Source: FACHB-T130 sp042747725 (lineage in GTDB: Bacteria > Cyanobacteriota > Cyanobacteriia > Cyanobacteriales > FACHB-T130). From it: 64,000 bases of DNA. Of this stretch, positions 32,846-42,312 are shown in pieces. Each line of letters begins with the position of its first letter. The first letter of the stretch is position 1. Where the stretch lies: assembly GCF_042747725.1 (NCBI RefSeq), contig NZ_JBHZGO010000083.1, positions 1-64,000 on the forward strand. The letters run 5' to 3'. A model generated the notes under the pieces. It saw nothing but the letters and a program-made list of their open reading frames with translations, made no database searches and was not told the DNA's origin. Position numbers and translations under genes: made by a program.

Positions 32846-35065
32846 TTACTGACAGCGAGGATGACGCCCTCCTTGGTCGCAAATTAAGTCAATTTGCTTG
32901 GCATCTAAATTCTTGGCTTGGGAAAAATCGACGCCCTTGACACGAGCTAAGGATGCTGAGTTGGGTGCCTCTTGAATGAATTGATCTGACTGGAGCGGTT
33001 TTGGGGCGGCAAAGGTTGCCCCCTTCAAATCAGCCCCTGCTAGATTCGCCCCGCGCAGGTCTGTCGCACTCAGGTTTGTGTTTTGTAAATTGGCATTTTG
33101 CAGCTGAGCCTGAGCGAGATTAGCACCAACCAGTCTGGTGGCGCTGAGGTCGGCTTTTTGGAGATTGGCGTTCTGAAAATCTGCTTCTGAAAGGTCTGCT
33201 CCTTGCCAGTTGGAGTTCATCAGCAGCGCAAAGGTAAACTTAGCCCCGACAGCGCTAACTTGTCCGAGACGGGCACTAGAGAGATTGGACTGGGTAAAGT
33301 TGGCATTCGCTAAATCTGCACCCGTCAGGCTGGCATTTTCTAGAACTGCTTGACGCAAATCTGCACCGATTAGCTTGGCACTGCTGAGATTTGCTCCCAC
33401 GAGTTGAGCATTGGATAAATTAGCCCGATTCAAGGTGGCACGGATCAGGTTGGTGCGATTCAGGGGGACATCGCTCAAAAGAGCGCCAGTGAGGTTCGCT
33501 TCTTTGAGGTCGGCTCCATTGAAGTCGGCAATCCAATCGTCAAAGGTGCCCAGACGCCCGTCCTCACCGGCACCCAAGAAGCGGCTATTGCGTAAACTGG
33601 CACCTGTGAGGGAGGCTCCTTTGAAGAGAATCCCAGAAAGGTCAGCTTTGTCTAGAACTAAGGTAAATAGAGCTGGCCCTTGGCGTACCTCCGAGAGGTC
33701 GGTGCGACTGAGGTCAGCGTTATGGATTTGAGTGGGGTAGATGCTAAGAATTTTAGCGATCGCGCGTTGAGTGCCCACGAGCCGCCTTGCAATTAACTGT
33801 CGCTCCACTAATCCACTCCCTTGCAGCAGCGCTGAGTCCTTTTGCAGGGAAAGATTTAAGCGTTGTAAGTATGGTAAAGCTTCCGGACCCGTACTGACCA
33901 AGGTTTGCCCAATTGCCTCCATCAAAGCGGGTACCCTTTCTTGACCCAGCAAATCTACTAAGAAGGGAATCGCACGCGAGTCGTCCAACCTTGCCAGCGC
34001 CAGGATAGCACTCCGTCGTTCTTCTAATTGGTTGGGGGAAGATTGACTTAACCGCTCGACCAGCGCCAGAAACACCTTGTTATTCTGTTGCTTGGATGAG
34101 CGCCAATTTGCCTGACTTTGAATGTATATTTGCGTACCGACAAAGGTTCCCAAGACAGCACTTATGCAAGAAAAGCCGATCGTTATCAGCGTCAGACCGG
34201 GGTTTTGGCGCATCCAGTACCAAAGATGCAGCGATCGCTTGGGAGATTGAGAAGTTAGGACGATGGTAGTGACGGTTTCCCGATGTCCGTCATCTGGCTG
34301 TGTCCAGCTGCTTTGCACTTCTAGCTTGACTGGATGTCCGTTTCGCAGCAGTCGGTTTGACTGAGAAGAATTCCGCTCCGGATAGGGTACAAAAGCCCTA
34401 GCTCCATCGATAACAAAGGTTCCAGCGATTCTATCGTGCAGGGTGCGGCGTTCGGGATTGAATAGGGCGATCGCATTTTCCCCCAGCCACATCAAAGCCG
34501 ACAATCCCAGCAAAATCCCCAGATCCGGAAAAGCACCGCTGTAGCGCCAAATCAGATAAGCCGTCGAAAGCGGCAATCCCCACCTGCCGACTCCCTCTCG
34601 CCAAACAGCGCCAATCAATCCTGGCGGGTCGCCTGATTCTTGCACTACTTGGACGCCTAGCCAGCGCTTGGGCGAGGTTTGTCCGGTTTTTCCCAATTTA
34701 TACAGTTGCCAGCCTACGACCACGATAGGAGCCACCAGCGCCCCGCACCAAAACAAGTTGGTGAGTGGGGCAACCCGTTGGTTGCTTTCGCGTCTGGGAA
34801 TTGCCAGCGTTTTAGCGATCGCATCCTCGGTCGTTGCTAGCACTGGGTTGAGGGGAACGGTTTCCGGAGAGACACACGCGCCAGCATTCGTACAGAACTT
34901 GGCGGCAAGACCGATGCTATAGGGAACTAAAGCACTCGCAACCACCAGCGAGATTTCCACAATAGTGGCAGCACCCCGTCGGGTACCCAGTGGCAGTCGG
35001 TGCATCTGTATCCGCCAAGACGGGCTTTTGCGATTCGAGCCTTTTTTCACGCTTTGGGTAGCCAT
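32846..35065 (-). CDS. RDD membrane protein with a large pentapeptide-repeat domain
   Basis: From the ATG at 35065 it has 739 residues; a TTG five codons upstream is weaker. The N-terminal membrane part (about 25-225) has RDD features: RRGAATIVEISLVVASALVP, SPKRWLGVQVVQESGD and TLHDRIAGTFVIDG. Another membrane helix follows at about 285-305 and then a HEAT-like stretch (RRSAILALARLDDSRAIPFL). Pentapeptide repeats fill about 445-715 (ANLSNAQLVGANLSSAKLIG and so on), interrupted by GAGEDGRLGTFDDWIADF. The combination suggests a membrane-anchored scaffold; transport by RDD is speculative. Confidence 0.88.
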   Translation of the reverse strand: MATQSVKKGSNRKSPSWRIQMHRLPLGTRRGAATIVEISLVVASALVPYSIGLAAKFCTNAGACVSPETVPLNPVLATTEDAIAKTLAIPRRESNQRVAPLTNLFWCGALVAPIVVVGWQLYKLGKTGQTSPKRWLGVQVVQESGDPPGLIGAVWREGVGRWGLPLSTAYLIWRYSGAFPDLGILLGLSALMWLGENAIALFNPERRTLHDRIAGTFVIDGARAFVPYPERNSSQSNRLLRNGHPVKLEVQSSWTQPDDGHRETVTTIVLTSQSPKRSLHLWYWMRQNPGLTLITIGFSCISAVLGTFVGTQIYIQSQANWRSSKQQNNKVFLALVERLSQSSPNQLEERRSAILALARLDDSRAIPFLVDLLGQERVPALMEAIGQTLVSTGPEALPYLQRLNLSLQKDSALLQGSGLVERQLIARRLVGTQRAIAKILSIYPTQIHNADLSRTDLSEVRQGPALFTLVLDKADLSGILFKGASLTGASLRNSRFLGAGEDGRLGTFDDWIADFNGADLKEANLTGALLSDVPLNRTNLIRATLNRANLSNAQLVGANLSSAKLIGADLRQAVLENASLTGADLANANFTQSNLSSARLGQVSAVGAKFTFALLMNSNWQGADLSEADFQNANLQKADLSATRLVGANLAQAQLQNANLQNTNLSATDLRGANLAGADLKGATFAAPKPLQSDQFIQEAPNSASLARVKGVDFSQAKNLDAKQIDLICDQGGRHPRCQ

Positions 35066-35241
35066 TCGAGCAGTCCACAAATAGCAGTTCGCTGTTCGCT
35101 TTTAGCAGATTTTGTCCGAGCAGGCAACCCTTATTTTGCTGGTAAAGATCCGCATTAGCAATGAACCTGCCCTACGTCCTTAGACGAATATACCCGTTCA
35201 GAGTCCATAATCCTCATAGCTACCAAAAAAATCAACACTTT

Positions 35242-35592
35242 CTAATCGGGGGACTTGGGGGCAATAAACAGTTTGTACGCCAAATACACTAACCCTGCCA
35301 AGATGGCGAGACTAATCAGGGATGCAACCAGATACAAAACGCTTCTGAGTAGCCCAAAACCAACCAAAGCTGCGACGGCGACAACAGCAACTTTACCAGC
35401 ACCAGGAAGTCCTTGAAACCAGTTAGAAATTTTGTTGAACAGAGACTGAATTGATTGAGATTCTTTAGTTTGAACCTGGAGAGGTTGTCCCGGTTCGGTT
35501 TCTATCGTTGGCGAGGGAGGGAGGCTCTGATTGATTTGGGCATCTAGTTCTTGGAGTTTACGCTCCCAGTCTTGATTTTCTTGAGGATTCAT
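35242..35592 (-). CDS. Small membrane protein of unknown function
   Basis: This 116-residue protein has a hydrophilic N-terminus (MNPQENQDWERKLQELDAQI), a Gln/Pro-rich middle, an amphipathic helix (IQSLFNKISNWFQGLPGAGK) and two hydrophobic helices (VAVVAVAALVGFGLLRSVLY; LVASLISLAILAGLVYLAYKL) near the C-terminus. I recognise it as a conserved cyanobacterial hypothetical. It follows the RDD gene's start by about 180 bp but reads in the same direction. Confidence 0.78.
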   Translation of the reverse strand: MNPQENQDWERKLQELDAQINQSLPPSPTIETEPGQPLQVQTKESQSIQSLFNKISNWFQGLPGAGKVAVVAVAALVGFGLLRSVLYLVASLISLAILAGLVYLAYKLFIAPKSPD

Positions 35593-35839
35593 CTTTTGTT
35601 TTTATAGTGGAAAAAAGAAAATGACGGTTGCAAATGACAAACTGACACTCAAGCGTATATTGTCTTGGTGATTTAAACAAAAGCCTGTTTTGGAAACACC
35701 TTGACTTAAAGAAGAGCGAATTTTAACGCCCTCTAAGATACGTGACACTTTGAGAAAAGGAACACACTCGAAACACGTTTATTTACTAATGTAGGACACT
35801 TATAGTAAGACTTCCTTAAAAAGGCAAGGGGATGACAAA

Positions 35840-36274
35840 ATGAAGATGCTTCGCAAATGGATAGTTATTCCCACAACCTTGGCGTTGATCTTAACAGGCG
35901 CTCTTGCGGCTCGTAGTGATGCCCCAGCGTTAGAACTGTCGTCGAAGTTGTCGAACGATCCGGTCGTCCTTAGCGGGACTTCTGGCGGTCAAACAAGTAG
36001 TAATTGCGGTTATATCTCCCAGACACCGAATCAAGTTGTTCGGGTAACGGCAGATCGGATCGACTACTTGCGACTGAGTGTCCAAAGCAGTGGTGAGCCT
36101 ACGCTTCTGGTTGATGGCCCAGGAGGACGGTTCTGCGTGTTGGCAGATAGTGCTTCTGGAGATAAGCCGGAAATTTCAGGAGTTTGGCTTCGGGGGAATT
36201 ATAACGTTTATGTCGGCGATCGCGCAGGTGGCGCGCATCCTTATACTCTGTCGATTACTGGACAGAATCAATAA
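35840..36274 (+). CDS. Small secreted protein of unknown function
   Basis: The 144-residue protein has a signal peptide (MKMLRKWIVIPTTLALILTG ... AARSDA). The mature part is β-rich with two Cys (SSNCGYISQTPNQVV and GGRFCVLAD) that could form a disulfide. The segments DYLRLSVQSSGEPTLLVDGP and YNVYVGDRAGGAHPYTLSI resemble small pre-peptidase-like β-sandwiches. No function is known to me. AAGGGGATGACAAAATG gives a possible ribosome site. Confidence 0.78.
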   Translation: MKMLRKWIVIPTTLALILTGALAARSDAPALELSSKLSNDPVVLSGTSGGQTSSNCGYISQTPNQVVRVTADRIDYLRLSVQSSGEPTLLVDGPGGRFCVLADSASGDKPEISGVWLRGNYNVYVGDRAGGAHPYTLSITGQNQ

Positions 36275-36295
36275 CTAAGAACTTTTGCCTGGGTT

Positions 36296-36718
36296 TTAGT
36301 CTTCGAGAGAGCGGGCGGATACCTCAACCGCTTCAACGTCAATCGTTCCGGGAGGCGTCAAACGGTTAAAGTGTCCCTGTTCGATTTTCAGCGACTCGCC
36401 GCAATTCGGGCACTGGCACTCGGTGCGATTCAAAGCCGTAAATTCATAGCTACAGACGGGACACTGGTCGGCAATAAGGTTGCGTTGCAACCACCAGCGA
36501 AAGCCCAGGAAGGCAAGGACTGGTGCGACGAGGATTAAACCTATCAGAATCAGAAAAGACTTCACCAACCAGCCCAGCCCAATCGATCCCAGCAACCAAA
36601 TGATTAGCAGCAGGGTAAGCCAAGAGCCGACGCCAGAAAGCTTGAATTGAAAGGTATTTGGGCTGTTCTGGTTCACGGCAATCTCCAACAAAAGCAAGGT
36701 AGTATGGACTCCTTCCAT
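36296..36718 (-). CDS. Membrane protein with a C-terminal double-CxxC zinc ribbon
   Basis: This frame has 140 residues. A hydrophobic region (WLTLLLIIWLLGSIGLGWLV and SFLILIGLILVAPVLAFLGF) is followed by a zinc ribbon: CPVC at about 92-95 and CQCPNC at about 107-112. The first ATG sits exactly at the end of an IS605-type remnant, so the first 14 residues may not be original. A GTG at 36676 with GGAG upstream (protein of 126 residues) is a good alternative start. Function unknown. Confidence 0.75.
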   Translation of the reverse strand: MEGVHTTLLLLEIAVNQNSPNTFQFKLSGVGSWLTLLLIIWLLGSIGLGWLVKSFLILIGLILVAPVLAFLGFRWWLQRNLIADQCPVCSYEFTALNRTECQCPNCGESLKIEQGHFNRLTPPGTIDVEAVEVSARSLED

Positions 36719-36719
36719 C

Positions 36720-37119
36720 GTGACATACTCCTACACTTACCCGAAGGGTAAGTGTAGGCTTCTCACCAACTCCAGCGATTGCTTAGGATATTTAATGAGC
36801 TTTATTGACGACACGGGATGCCCCTCCGCGCCGGAACGAATACAAAAAGTATGTTCTACCTATGTACCGCTAGAATTTTACCCACTCACGGTTCAGGACA
36901 ATCAATGTCTGTTCTTGGGTGGAACCCTATATTCTAGATTTTCCAGGTTCAAGAGACTGACCAGCATTTTCGGCTCGGACAGAGGTGTTAATTATAACAC
37001 CAACTGGCGATTCCTCATTTATATATTCCCTTGCTGACCGCATTGGTCATAGATAGAATCGTCACCGCCTGCTATTCATCCTGACGCTATATCCTTTGGA
37101 TATAGCGCGGGGCTTCCGC
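36720..37119 (-). mobile_element. IS605/TnpB-type right-end remnant with two ωRNA-like hairpins
   Basis: On the minus strand the sequence GAAGCC precedes a strong hairpin twice. The copy at 36731-36757 has a 12-bp stem CTACACTTACCC, loop GAA on the plus strand, and ends in AGGAGTATGTCAC. The copy at 37085-37107 has a 10-bp stem CGCTATATCC with loop TTT and is followed by AGGATG. Both match the general shape of cyanobacterial IS605-type right ends, where the guide-RNA scaffold of TnpB ends. No tnpB frame is left between them. Nothing else is recognisable in this 480-bp gap. Confidence 0.45.
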
Positions 37120-37203
37120 AAAAACCAAGCTAAATCAGAATCGATTGTGTCTGAGAACAGAGGGAGTTCGGCAATTATTTTCAAGAGTGCCTAATTGCAA
37201 TTT

Positions 37204-38352
37204 TCAAAGAAGCAGCTGTTTTAACTGCTGAGCAAGGGCATCTTTCCCAAACAAGGCGAGACTTTGTTCTCGCAACCACTGAGGGTCGCAGCGCCGGTCG
37301 TCCCCTTTGAGGATTTCAATACAGGCATTTGCCACGGCTTCGGGATTGCGATGGGGGACGCGCCAGCCTAAACGTCCATCCTGAAGGGGGTCAGCGGAGC
37401 CATCATCGTCACCGGATAGCACGGGGATGCCACAAGCCATCGCCTCTAAATAGACAATGCCGAAGCCTTCCTGGGAGGGCATGATGTAAGCATCGGCGAC
37501 GCGGTAATGGTCTACAAGGTCTTGTGTGGGAACGAACCCGGCAAATACAACCCGGTTGGCAACTCCTAAATCTTTGGCAAGCTGCGCTAGTCGGGGTTGA
37601 TCGTCGCCGCGACCGATCACCAGATATTTGACCTCTGGGAATAGTTGCGCGATCGCGGGGATGGCTCGAATGGTGACATCTACGCCTTTGTAGATATCGC
37701 CCGACCACAGCCGCGCTACGGTCATCAAAACTTTGGCACCGACAAGATTATACCGCTCGATCAATGCTGGTGGCTTCGGGCCTGGAGTAAAGTAATTCCC
37801 ATTCACCGCACAGGGTAGCATTTGCACTTTCTGGGGGTCTAGGTCATTGATGGCGCAGGCGCGATCGCGGCTATAGCGACTGATTGTCCAAATCCCAGCC
37901 GCCTGCTTGAGTGCCCTTCGTTCTCGATTGGCTAAGGGTTCCCAAAACTCTTTTCCGTAAGTTAGCACCGTATAGGGAATCCCCAGCGGCTGACACAGCA
38001 CCCTCACCAGCGGTGCCAGATTAATATGACCGCAAAAAACATGGTGGGGACGGCGTTGCAACAGACACGCTAGCAGTGAAGTTGCCAGCCTTAACCGTCC
38101 CTTTTGGGGATTTTGGCTTTTGAGATAATGAAATTCGAGGTTTTTTCCCTCAAAGGGATTTGGGCATCCAGCGCCATCCCGTAGCAAAAATACCTCACCT
38201 TTGGCTTGATTTCCCAATGAGATATAAGACTGCAAAATATCCTTAACGTAGGATTGAATGCCCCCTTCGCATCCAAAAACTTCTAGGAAAATAAATATAT
38301 GGTTAGCGGCTGGTTTAACGGTCGGCTCTAAATAATCTATATTTTCTCCCAC
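37204..38352 (-). CDS. Family 4 glycosyltransferase
   Basis: The 382-residue protein has a GT-B fold. The N-terminal part is HIFIFLEVFGCEGGIQSYVK. The C-terminal half has VLMTVARLWSGDIYKGVDVT, YLVIGRGDDQPRLAQLA, FAGFVPTQDLVDHY and the GT4 signature PSQEGFGIVYLEAMACGIPV with its EX7E glutamates. It is a retaining enzyme expected to use a nucleotide sugar. It follows the GDP-mannose dehydratase gene by 17 nt, so a deoxysugar made from GDP-mannose may feed its pathway. Confidence 0.93.
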   Translation of the reverse strand: MGENIDYLEPTVKPAANHIFIFLEVFGCEGGIQSYVKDILQSYISLGNQAKGEVFLLRDGAGCPNPFEGKNLEFHYLKSQNPQKGRLRLATSLLACLLQRRPHHVFCGHINLAPLVRVLCQPLGIPYTVLTYGKEFWEPLANRERRALKQAAGIWTISRYSRDRACAINDLDPQKVQMLPCAVNGNYFTPGPKPPALIERYNLVGAKVLMTVARLWSGDIYKGVDVTIRAIPAIAQLFPEVKYLVIGRGDDQPRLAQLAKDLGVANRVVFAGFVPTQDLVDHYRVADAYIMPSQEGFGIVYLEAMACGIPVLSGDDDGSADPLQDGRLGWRVPHRNPEAVANACIEILKGDDRRCDPQWLREQSLALFGKDALAQQLKQLLL

Positions 38353-38369
38353 TTCAATATCCCTGAATT

Positions 38370-39371
38370 TTAGGAGTTTTGTTCTATCTGGGCGATGGAT
38401 GGCACCTCAGCGCTTTGTAAACGTTCCAAGTCCTTCAACACCATTTTTTCCAAAAGACCCTCGAAGCTGACTTGTGGTTCCCAGTTAAGTTGGCGCTTGG
38501 CTTTCTCTGGATTTGCCACCAGATAGAAATGTTCATCCGATCGCAGAAACTTGGGATCGACAACGACATAACGAGTCCAATCTAGCCCCACACATTCAAA
38601 AGCAGTCGCCACCAATTCCCGAACGCTGTGCAACTGACCCGTCCCAATCACGTAGTCTTCCGGTTCATCTGCCTGCAACATCCGCCACATAGCTTCCACA
38701 TGATCGCCAGCATAACCCCAGTCGCGTTTGGCGTCGAGGTTGCCCATTTCCAGGCGATCGCTTAACCCCAATTTAATTGATGCCGCCGCTAAAGACACCT
38801 TCCGCGTGACAAAATTTGGAGGTCGTCTCGGTGACTCGTGGTTGTATAAAATACCGCTACAGGCAAACCAACCGTAGCGCTGTCGGTGATGTACCATCGT
38901 CCAATGGGCGTGCAACTTTGCCGCTGCATAAGGATTCATCGGGCGAAAAGGTGTATTCTCATCTTGAGGCGACCGATCCACCTGCCCAAACATCTCGGAA
39001 CTGCTAGCTTGATAAAACCGCGTGTTCAATCCAGCCAGCCGCACTGCCTCTAACAGCCTGGTTGCCGTACCCGTTACCAAGTCCAGCGTTCCCAACGGGT
39101 CTTGCCACGAATCTGGGACGAAACTGGGAGCTGCTAAATTATAAATTTCTTGGGGCTGTAGTTGTTCCACCACTGCCAACAGAGCCGCACTATCCCTCAT
39201 GTCAACCGCACAAACCTCAATTTGGCTGGCGAGGGAACCCAGTTTAGCCAGACTCGATTGGCGGTGCAGCGGTACCAACCCCGCCACCCGATAACCCCGT
39301 TCCAAGAGTAAGCGGCTGAGGTAGTAGCCGTCTTGCCCAGTGATTCCTGTAATTAGCGCTGTCTTTGCCAT
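38370..39371 (-). CDS. gmd: GDP-mannose 4,6-dehydratase
   Basis: The 333-residue protein is an extended short-chain dehydrogenase: NAD(P) site ALITGITGQDGYYLSRLLLE at the N-terminus, catalytic S-S-S-E-M-F at about 125-130 and YxxxK in NPYAAAKLHAHW. The segment YNHESPRRPPNFVTRKV is the GMD hallmark. It converts GDP-mannose to GDP-4-keto-6-deoxymannose, the precursor of fucose, rhamnose and perosamine sugars. No reductase or aminotransferase partner is next to it. It forms a two-gene operon with the GT4 gene. Confidence 0.92.
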   Translation of the reverse strand: MAKTALITGITGQDGYYLSRLLLERGYRVAGLVPLHRQSSLAKLGSLASQIEVCAVDMRDSAALLAVVEQLQPQEIYNLAAPSFVPDSWQDPLGTLDLVTGTATRLLEAVRLAGLNTRFYQASSSEMFGQVDRSPQDENTPFRPMNPYAAAKLHAHWTMVHHRQRYGWFACSGILYNHESPRRPPNFVTRKVSLAAASIKLGLSDRLEMGNLDAKRDWGYAGDHVEAMWRMLQADEPEDYVIGTGQLHSVRELVATAFECVGLDWTRYVVVDPKFLRSDEHFYLVANPEKAKRQLNWEPQVSFEGLLEKMVLKDLERLQSAEVPSIAQIEQNS

Positions 39372-39481
39372 GAGTTAAGTTTAACCACTTAATTTTGCTC
39401 TGGGGCTGGAGTTAGGTTCAGGCAGCTGCTGCATCCTATGTTCTTTTATACTTTGCTTTTTCAGAAGCGACCAGATAATGC

Positions 39482-39545
39482 TTAACGCCCGTAGATGTTT
39501 CAAAAGCAGCACAAAGGCACTACTTTTGAAACCCACAGGCGTTAA
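39482..39545. repeat. Two-part inverted repeat after petD
   Basis: TTAACGCC pairs with GGCGTTAA, and inside it GTTTCAAAAG pairs with CTTTTGAAAC across a 16-nt loop. The structure lies about 20 nt past the petD stop and could act as an mRNA 3' end hairpin for the petBD transcript. Confidence 0.55.
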
Positions 39546-39563
39546 TAGGCGCAATTGATTGTC

Positions 39564-40046
39564 TTAAAAAAGACCCAGTGTCAAAGATGTGTCAATAGGT
39601 AAGGTGGCACCAATACCCAACCAGAGGGTGACGAGGGTTCCAAAGAGGAAAACTGTCGTGGCGACTGGACGACGGAAGGGATTTTGGAATTTGTTGACGT
39701 TCTCAATGAAGGGAACGAGAATCAAGCCCAAAGGAATCCCTGCCATGCAGGCGATACCCAGCAGTTTATTGGGTAAAATCCGCAGAATTTGGAAAACAGG
39801 CCAGAAGTACCATTCTGGGAGAATTTCCAGGGGGGTGGCAAAGGGGTTTGCCGGTTCGCCAATCATCGCTGGATCAAGCACAGCCAAACCGATACACAGT
39901 GCAATCGTCCCCATAATCACTACAGGGAAAATGTAGAGTAGGTCGTTGGGCCAAGCGGGTTCGCCATAGTAGTTATGACCCATGCCTTTGGCAAGTTTTT
40001 CACGTAACTGCGGATCGGTTAGATCCGGCTTTTTTTGGGTTCCCAT
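39564..40046 (-). CDS. petD: Cytochrome b6f complex subunit IV
   Basis: The 160-residue length is standard. Sequence KKPDLTDPQLREKLAKGMGH at the N-terminus, GHNYYGEPAWPNDLLYIFPV, PLEILPEWYFWPVFQILRIL (with the PEWY motif of the quinol-oxidation site) and NVNKFQNPFRRPVAT are diagnostic. Three membrane helices are visible. With PetB it forms the quinol-oxidising core in thylakoid membranes. It is downstream of petB; the 177-nt gap is longer than usual and contains nothing recognised. Confidence 0.98.
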   Translation of the reverse strand: MGTQKKPDLTDPQLREKLAKGMGHNYYGEPAWPNDLLYIFPVVIMGTIALCIGLAVLDPAMIGEPANPFATPLEILPEWYFWPVFQILRILPNKLLGIACMAGIPLGLILVPFIENVNKFQNPFRRPVATTVFLFGTLVTLWLGIGATLPIDTSLTLGLF

Positions 40047-40223
40047 TGTTGTATGTGTTCTCCTATGCGTTTTGAAAGCTTTGAGCTAAGCAAGAGGCAA
40101 AGTGGTGAGGGGATGATAGGGGGATGGGTAATGGAGGGAAGAAAAATTACTTTCCCACTTTCTCTCCTCTCCTCATTGGCCGCTCGGCAGGGACAGGAAG
40201 ACCCCGCCCCGACGATGGCTCCT

Positions 40224-40892
40224 TTACAATGGGCCAGAGATGCCCTGCTTGCGAATCATCAAGAAGTGTAGCAACATGAAGACGGCAATCAGCCAGGGCA
40301 GCACAAAAGTGTGCAGGCTGTAGAAGCGTGTCAGAGTGGCTTGTCCAACGCTGGAACTACCGCGCATCAGCTCGACGATTTGATCGCCGACTAAGGGAAT
40401 CGCAGCGGGGACGCCGGAGACAATCTTAACGGCCCAGTAACCAATCTGATCCCAAGGGAGTGAATAGCCGGTGACGCCGAAAGAAACGGTGATCACAGCC
40501 AGAATGACACCCGTTACCCAGGTCAGCTCGCGGGGCTTTTTGAAACCGCCGGTGAGATAAACCCGAAAGGTGTGCAAAATCATCATCAGCACCATCATGC
40601 TGGCGGACCAGCGGTGGATGGAGCGAATCAGCCAACCGAAGTTGACGTCCGTCATCATGTACTGGATGGAGGAAAAAGCCTCGGCGACGGTCGGCTTGTA
40701 GTAAAACGTCATGGCAAATCCAGTGGCAAACTGGATTAAAAAGCAAGTTAGGGTAATCCCACCAAGGCAGTAGAAGATATTTACGTGGGGAGGTACATAC
40801 TTGCTGGTGACGTCCTCGGCAAGCGCCTGAATCTCCAGGCGTTCCTCAAACCAGTTGTAGGCTTTTGAATCAGTTACCTGCTTAGAAAACAT
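40224..40892 (-). CDS. petB: Cytochrome b6
   Basis: The 222-residue length is standard. Cys42 in NIFYCLGGITL is the covalent haem c(n) site, and the bis-His haem ligands lie in SIHRWSASMMVLMMILHTFR and FYSLHTFVLPWLIAVFMLLH. The motif SLPWDQIGYWAVKIVSGVPA forms the quinol site region. It transfers electrons across the thylakoid membrane between plastoquinone sites. It is first in the petB-petD unit and is divergent from ctpA across a 181-nt shared promoter region. Confidence 0.98.
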   Translation of the reverse strand: MFSKQVTDSKAYNWFEERLEIQALAEDVTSKYVPPHVNIFYCLGGITLTCFLIQFATGFAMTFYYKPTVAEAFSSIQYMMTDVNFGWLIRSIHRWSASMMVLMMILHTFRVYLTGGFKKPRELTWVTGVILAVITVSFGVTGYSLPWDQIGYWAVKIVSGVPAAIPLVGDQIVELMRGSSSVGQATLTRFYSLHTFVLPWLIAVFMLLHFLMIRKQGISGPL

Positions 40893-41073
40893 GAACCCAG
40901 AGTTCCTAAAAATTTATTGCTGTTTTTGACACGAGCCAACCCCATGAGACAGTTTGCCGCTTTTTTAGGGGGCTTGAAGCGGCAAGGAGGATACCAGACA
41001 CCGCGATAGATAGAAGTCTAGGCGTAGCCTCTACAAAAAATGTAACATAGCCCGAAAGGGGGATTGGAGTGTC

Positions 41074-42309
41074 ATGCACAAACGAGTGTTAAGGGTTGTA
41101 TTCGTACTAATCATACAAACTATCTTTGCGTTTAGCTGGTGGAGTTCGCCAGCGATCGCTTTAACGGAGGAACAGCAGCTCCTCTCTGAAGCATGGCGAA
41201 TTGTCAACTATGCTTACGTGGATGACAGTTTCAATCAACAAAACTGGTGGATGGCGCGTCAAAAGGCGATCAAGCAGCCTCTGTCTAATCGCGAGGCGAC
41301 TTACACGGCAATTCAAAATATGCTCAAAAGTCTGGAAGATCCCTTCACGCGGTTTTTGAAACCCGACCAATACCGAAGTTTACAGGTGAATACTTCCGGA
41401 GAGCTTCAAGGGGTGGGACTGCAAATTGCCCTTGATGCCGAGACGGGCGAGTTGCAAGTGGTGGCTCCGATTGACGGTTCGCCAGCCGCGAAGGCGGGAA
41501 TCCGATCGCGCGATCGGATTCTGGAAATTGATGGCATCCAGAGCGCCCAACTGACCCTCGACGAAGCCGCCGCGCGGATGCGGGGCGCTGCGGGCACAGA
41601 GGTGACGCTCGTGGTGCAACGGGAGGGAAAAACGCCTGAAGAACTTAAGCTAGTGCGATCGCGAATTGCCCTCAACCCCGTTTATGCAGTCTTAGATTCC
41701 AGCCGTTCTAGCGTCCCGGTGGGTTACATTCGCCTGAGTCAGTTTAGTGCCAACGCCCCATCTGAGCTGGCGAATGCCGTCGCCAAGCTGGAGAAACAAG
41801 GGGCACAAGCTTATCTGCTCGATTTGAGAAATAATCCGGGAGGACTGTTGCAGGCAGGCATTGAGATTGCCCGGATGTGGTTGGATGAAGGCACGATTGT
41901 CTATACGGTCAACCGACAAGGCATTTTGGGCAGTTTTGAGGCATCTGCACCAGCACTTACCCACGCTCCCCTAGTTGTTTTAGTGAATCAGGGATCGGCA
42001 AGTGCCAGCGAGATTCTAGCTGGGGCGCTTCAAGACAATGGTCGCGCCCAATTGGTAGGCGCTCGAACCTTTGGTAAAGGCTTAATTCAATCTTTGTTTG
42101 ACCTCTCAGATGGGTCAGGATTAGCGGTAACAGTTGCCAAGTACGAAACGCCAAGCCACCACGATATCAACAAGTTAGGCATCACGCCAGATCGGGAAGT
42201 GCCTCTGGAGCCAATTACGCTTGACCAAGTGGGTACGGAAGCAGACCAGCAATACAAAACGGCGTTGGAGGTGTTAACCGCTAATGCGGTCGTTGCTGGT
42301 GCTAGTTGA
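41074..42309 (+). CDS. ctpA: Carboxyl-terminal processing protease (S41)
   Basis: The 411-residue protein has a signal peptide at its start (VLRVVFVLIIQTIFAFSWWS), a PDZ domain (about 110-195; GELQGVGLQIALDAETGELQ) and the S41 core. The catalytic Ser is in NQGSASASEILAG (308-312) and the Lys is K335 in TFGKGLIQSL. CtpA-type proteases act in the thylakoid lumen or periplasm; one of them cuts the C-terminal extension of the D1 protein of photosystem II. Several paralogs exist in cyanobacteria, so the name is by family likeness. Its location next to petB fits a photosynthetic role. Confidence 0.93.
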   Translation: MHKRVLRVVFVLIIQTIFAFSWWSSPAIALTEEQQLLSEAWRIVNYAYVDDSFNQQNWWMARQKAIKQPLSNREATYTAIQNMLKSLEDPFTRFLKPDQYRSLQVNTSGELQGVGLQIALDAETGELQVVAPIDGSPAAKAGIRSRDRILEIDGIQSAQLTLDEAAARMRGAAGTEVTLVVQREGKTPEELKLVRSRIALNPVYAVLDSSRSSVPVGYIRLSQFSANAPSELANAVAKLEKQGAQAYLLDLRNNPGGLLQAGIEIARMWLDEGTIVYTVNRQGILGSFEASAPALTHAPLVVLVNQGSASASEILAGALQDNGRAQLVGARTFGKGLIQSLFDLSDGSGLAVTVAKYETPSHHDINKLGITPDREVPLEPITLDQVGTEADQQYKTALEVLTANAVVAGAS

Positions 42310-42312
42310 TTC

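Noticed and set aside
36720..37037. 105-codon plus-strand frame over the IS605-type remnant
   Set aside because: It begins inside the terminal hairpin of the element and shows no protein-like pattern.
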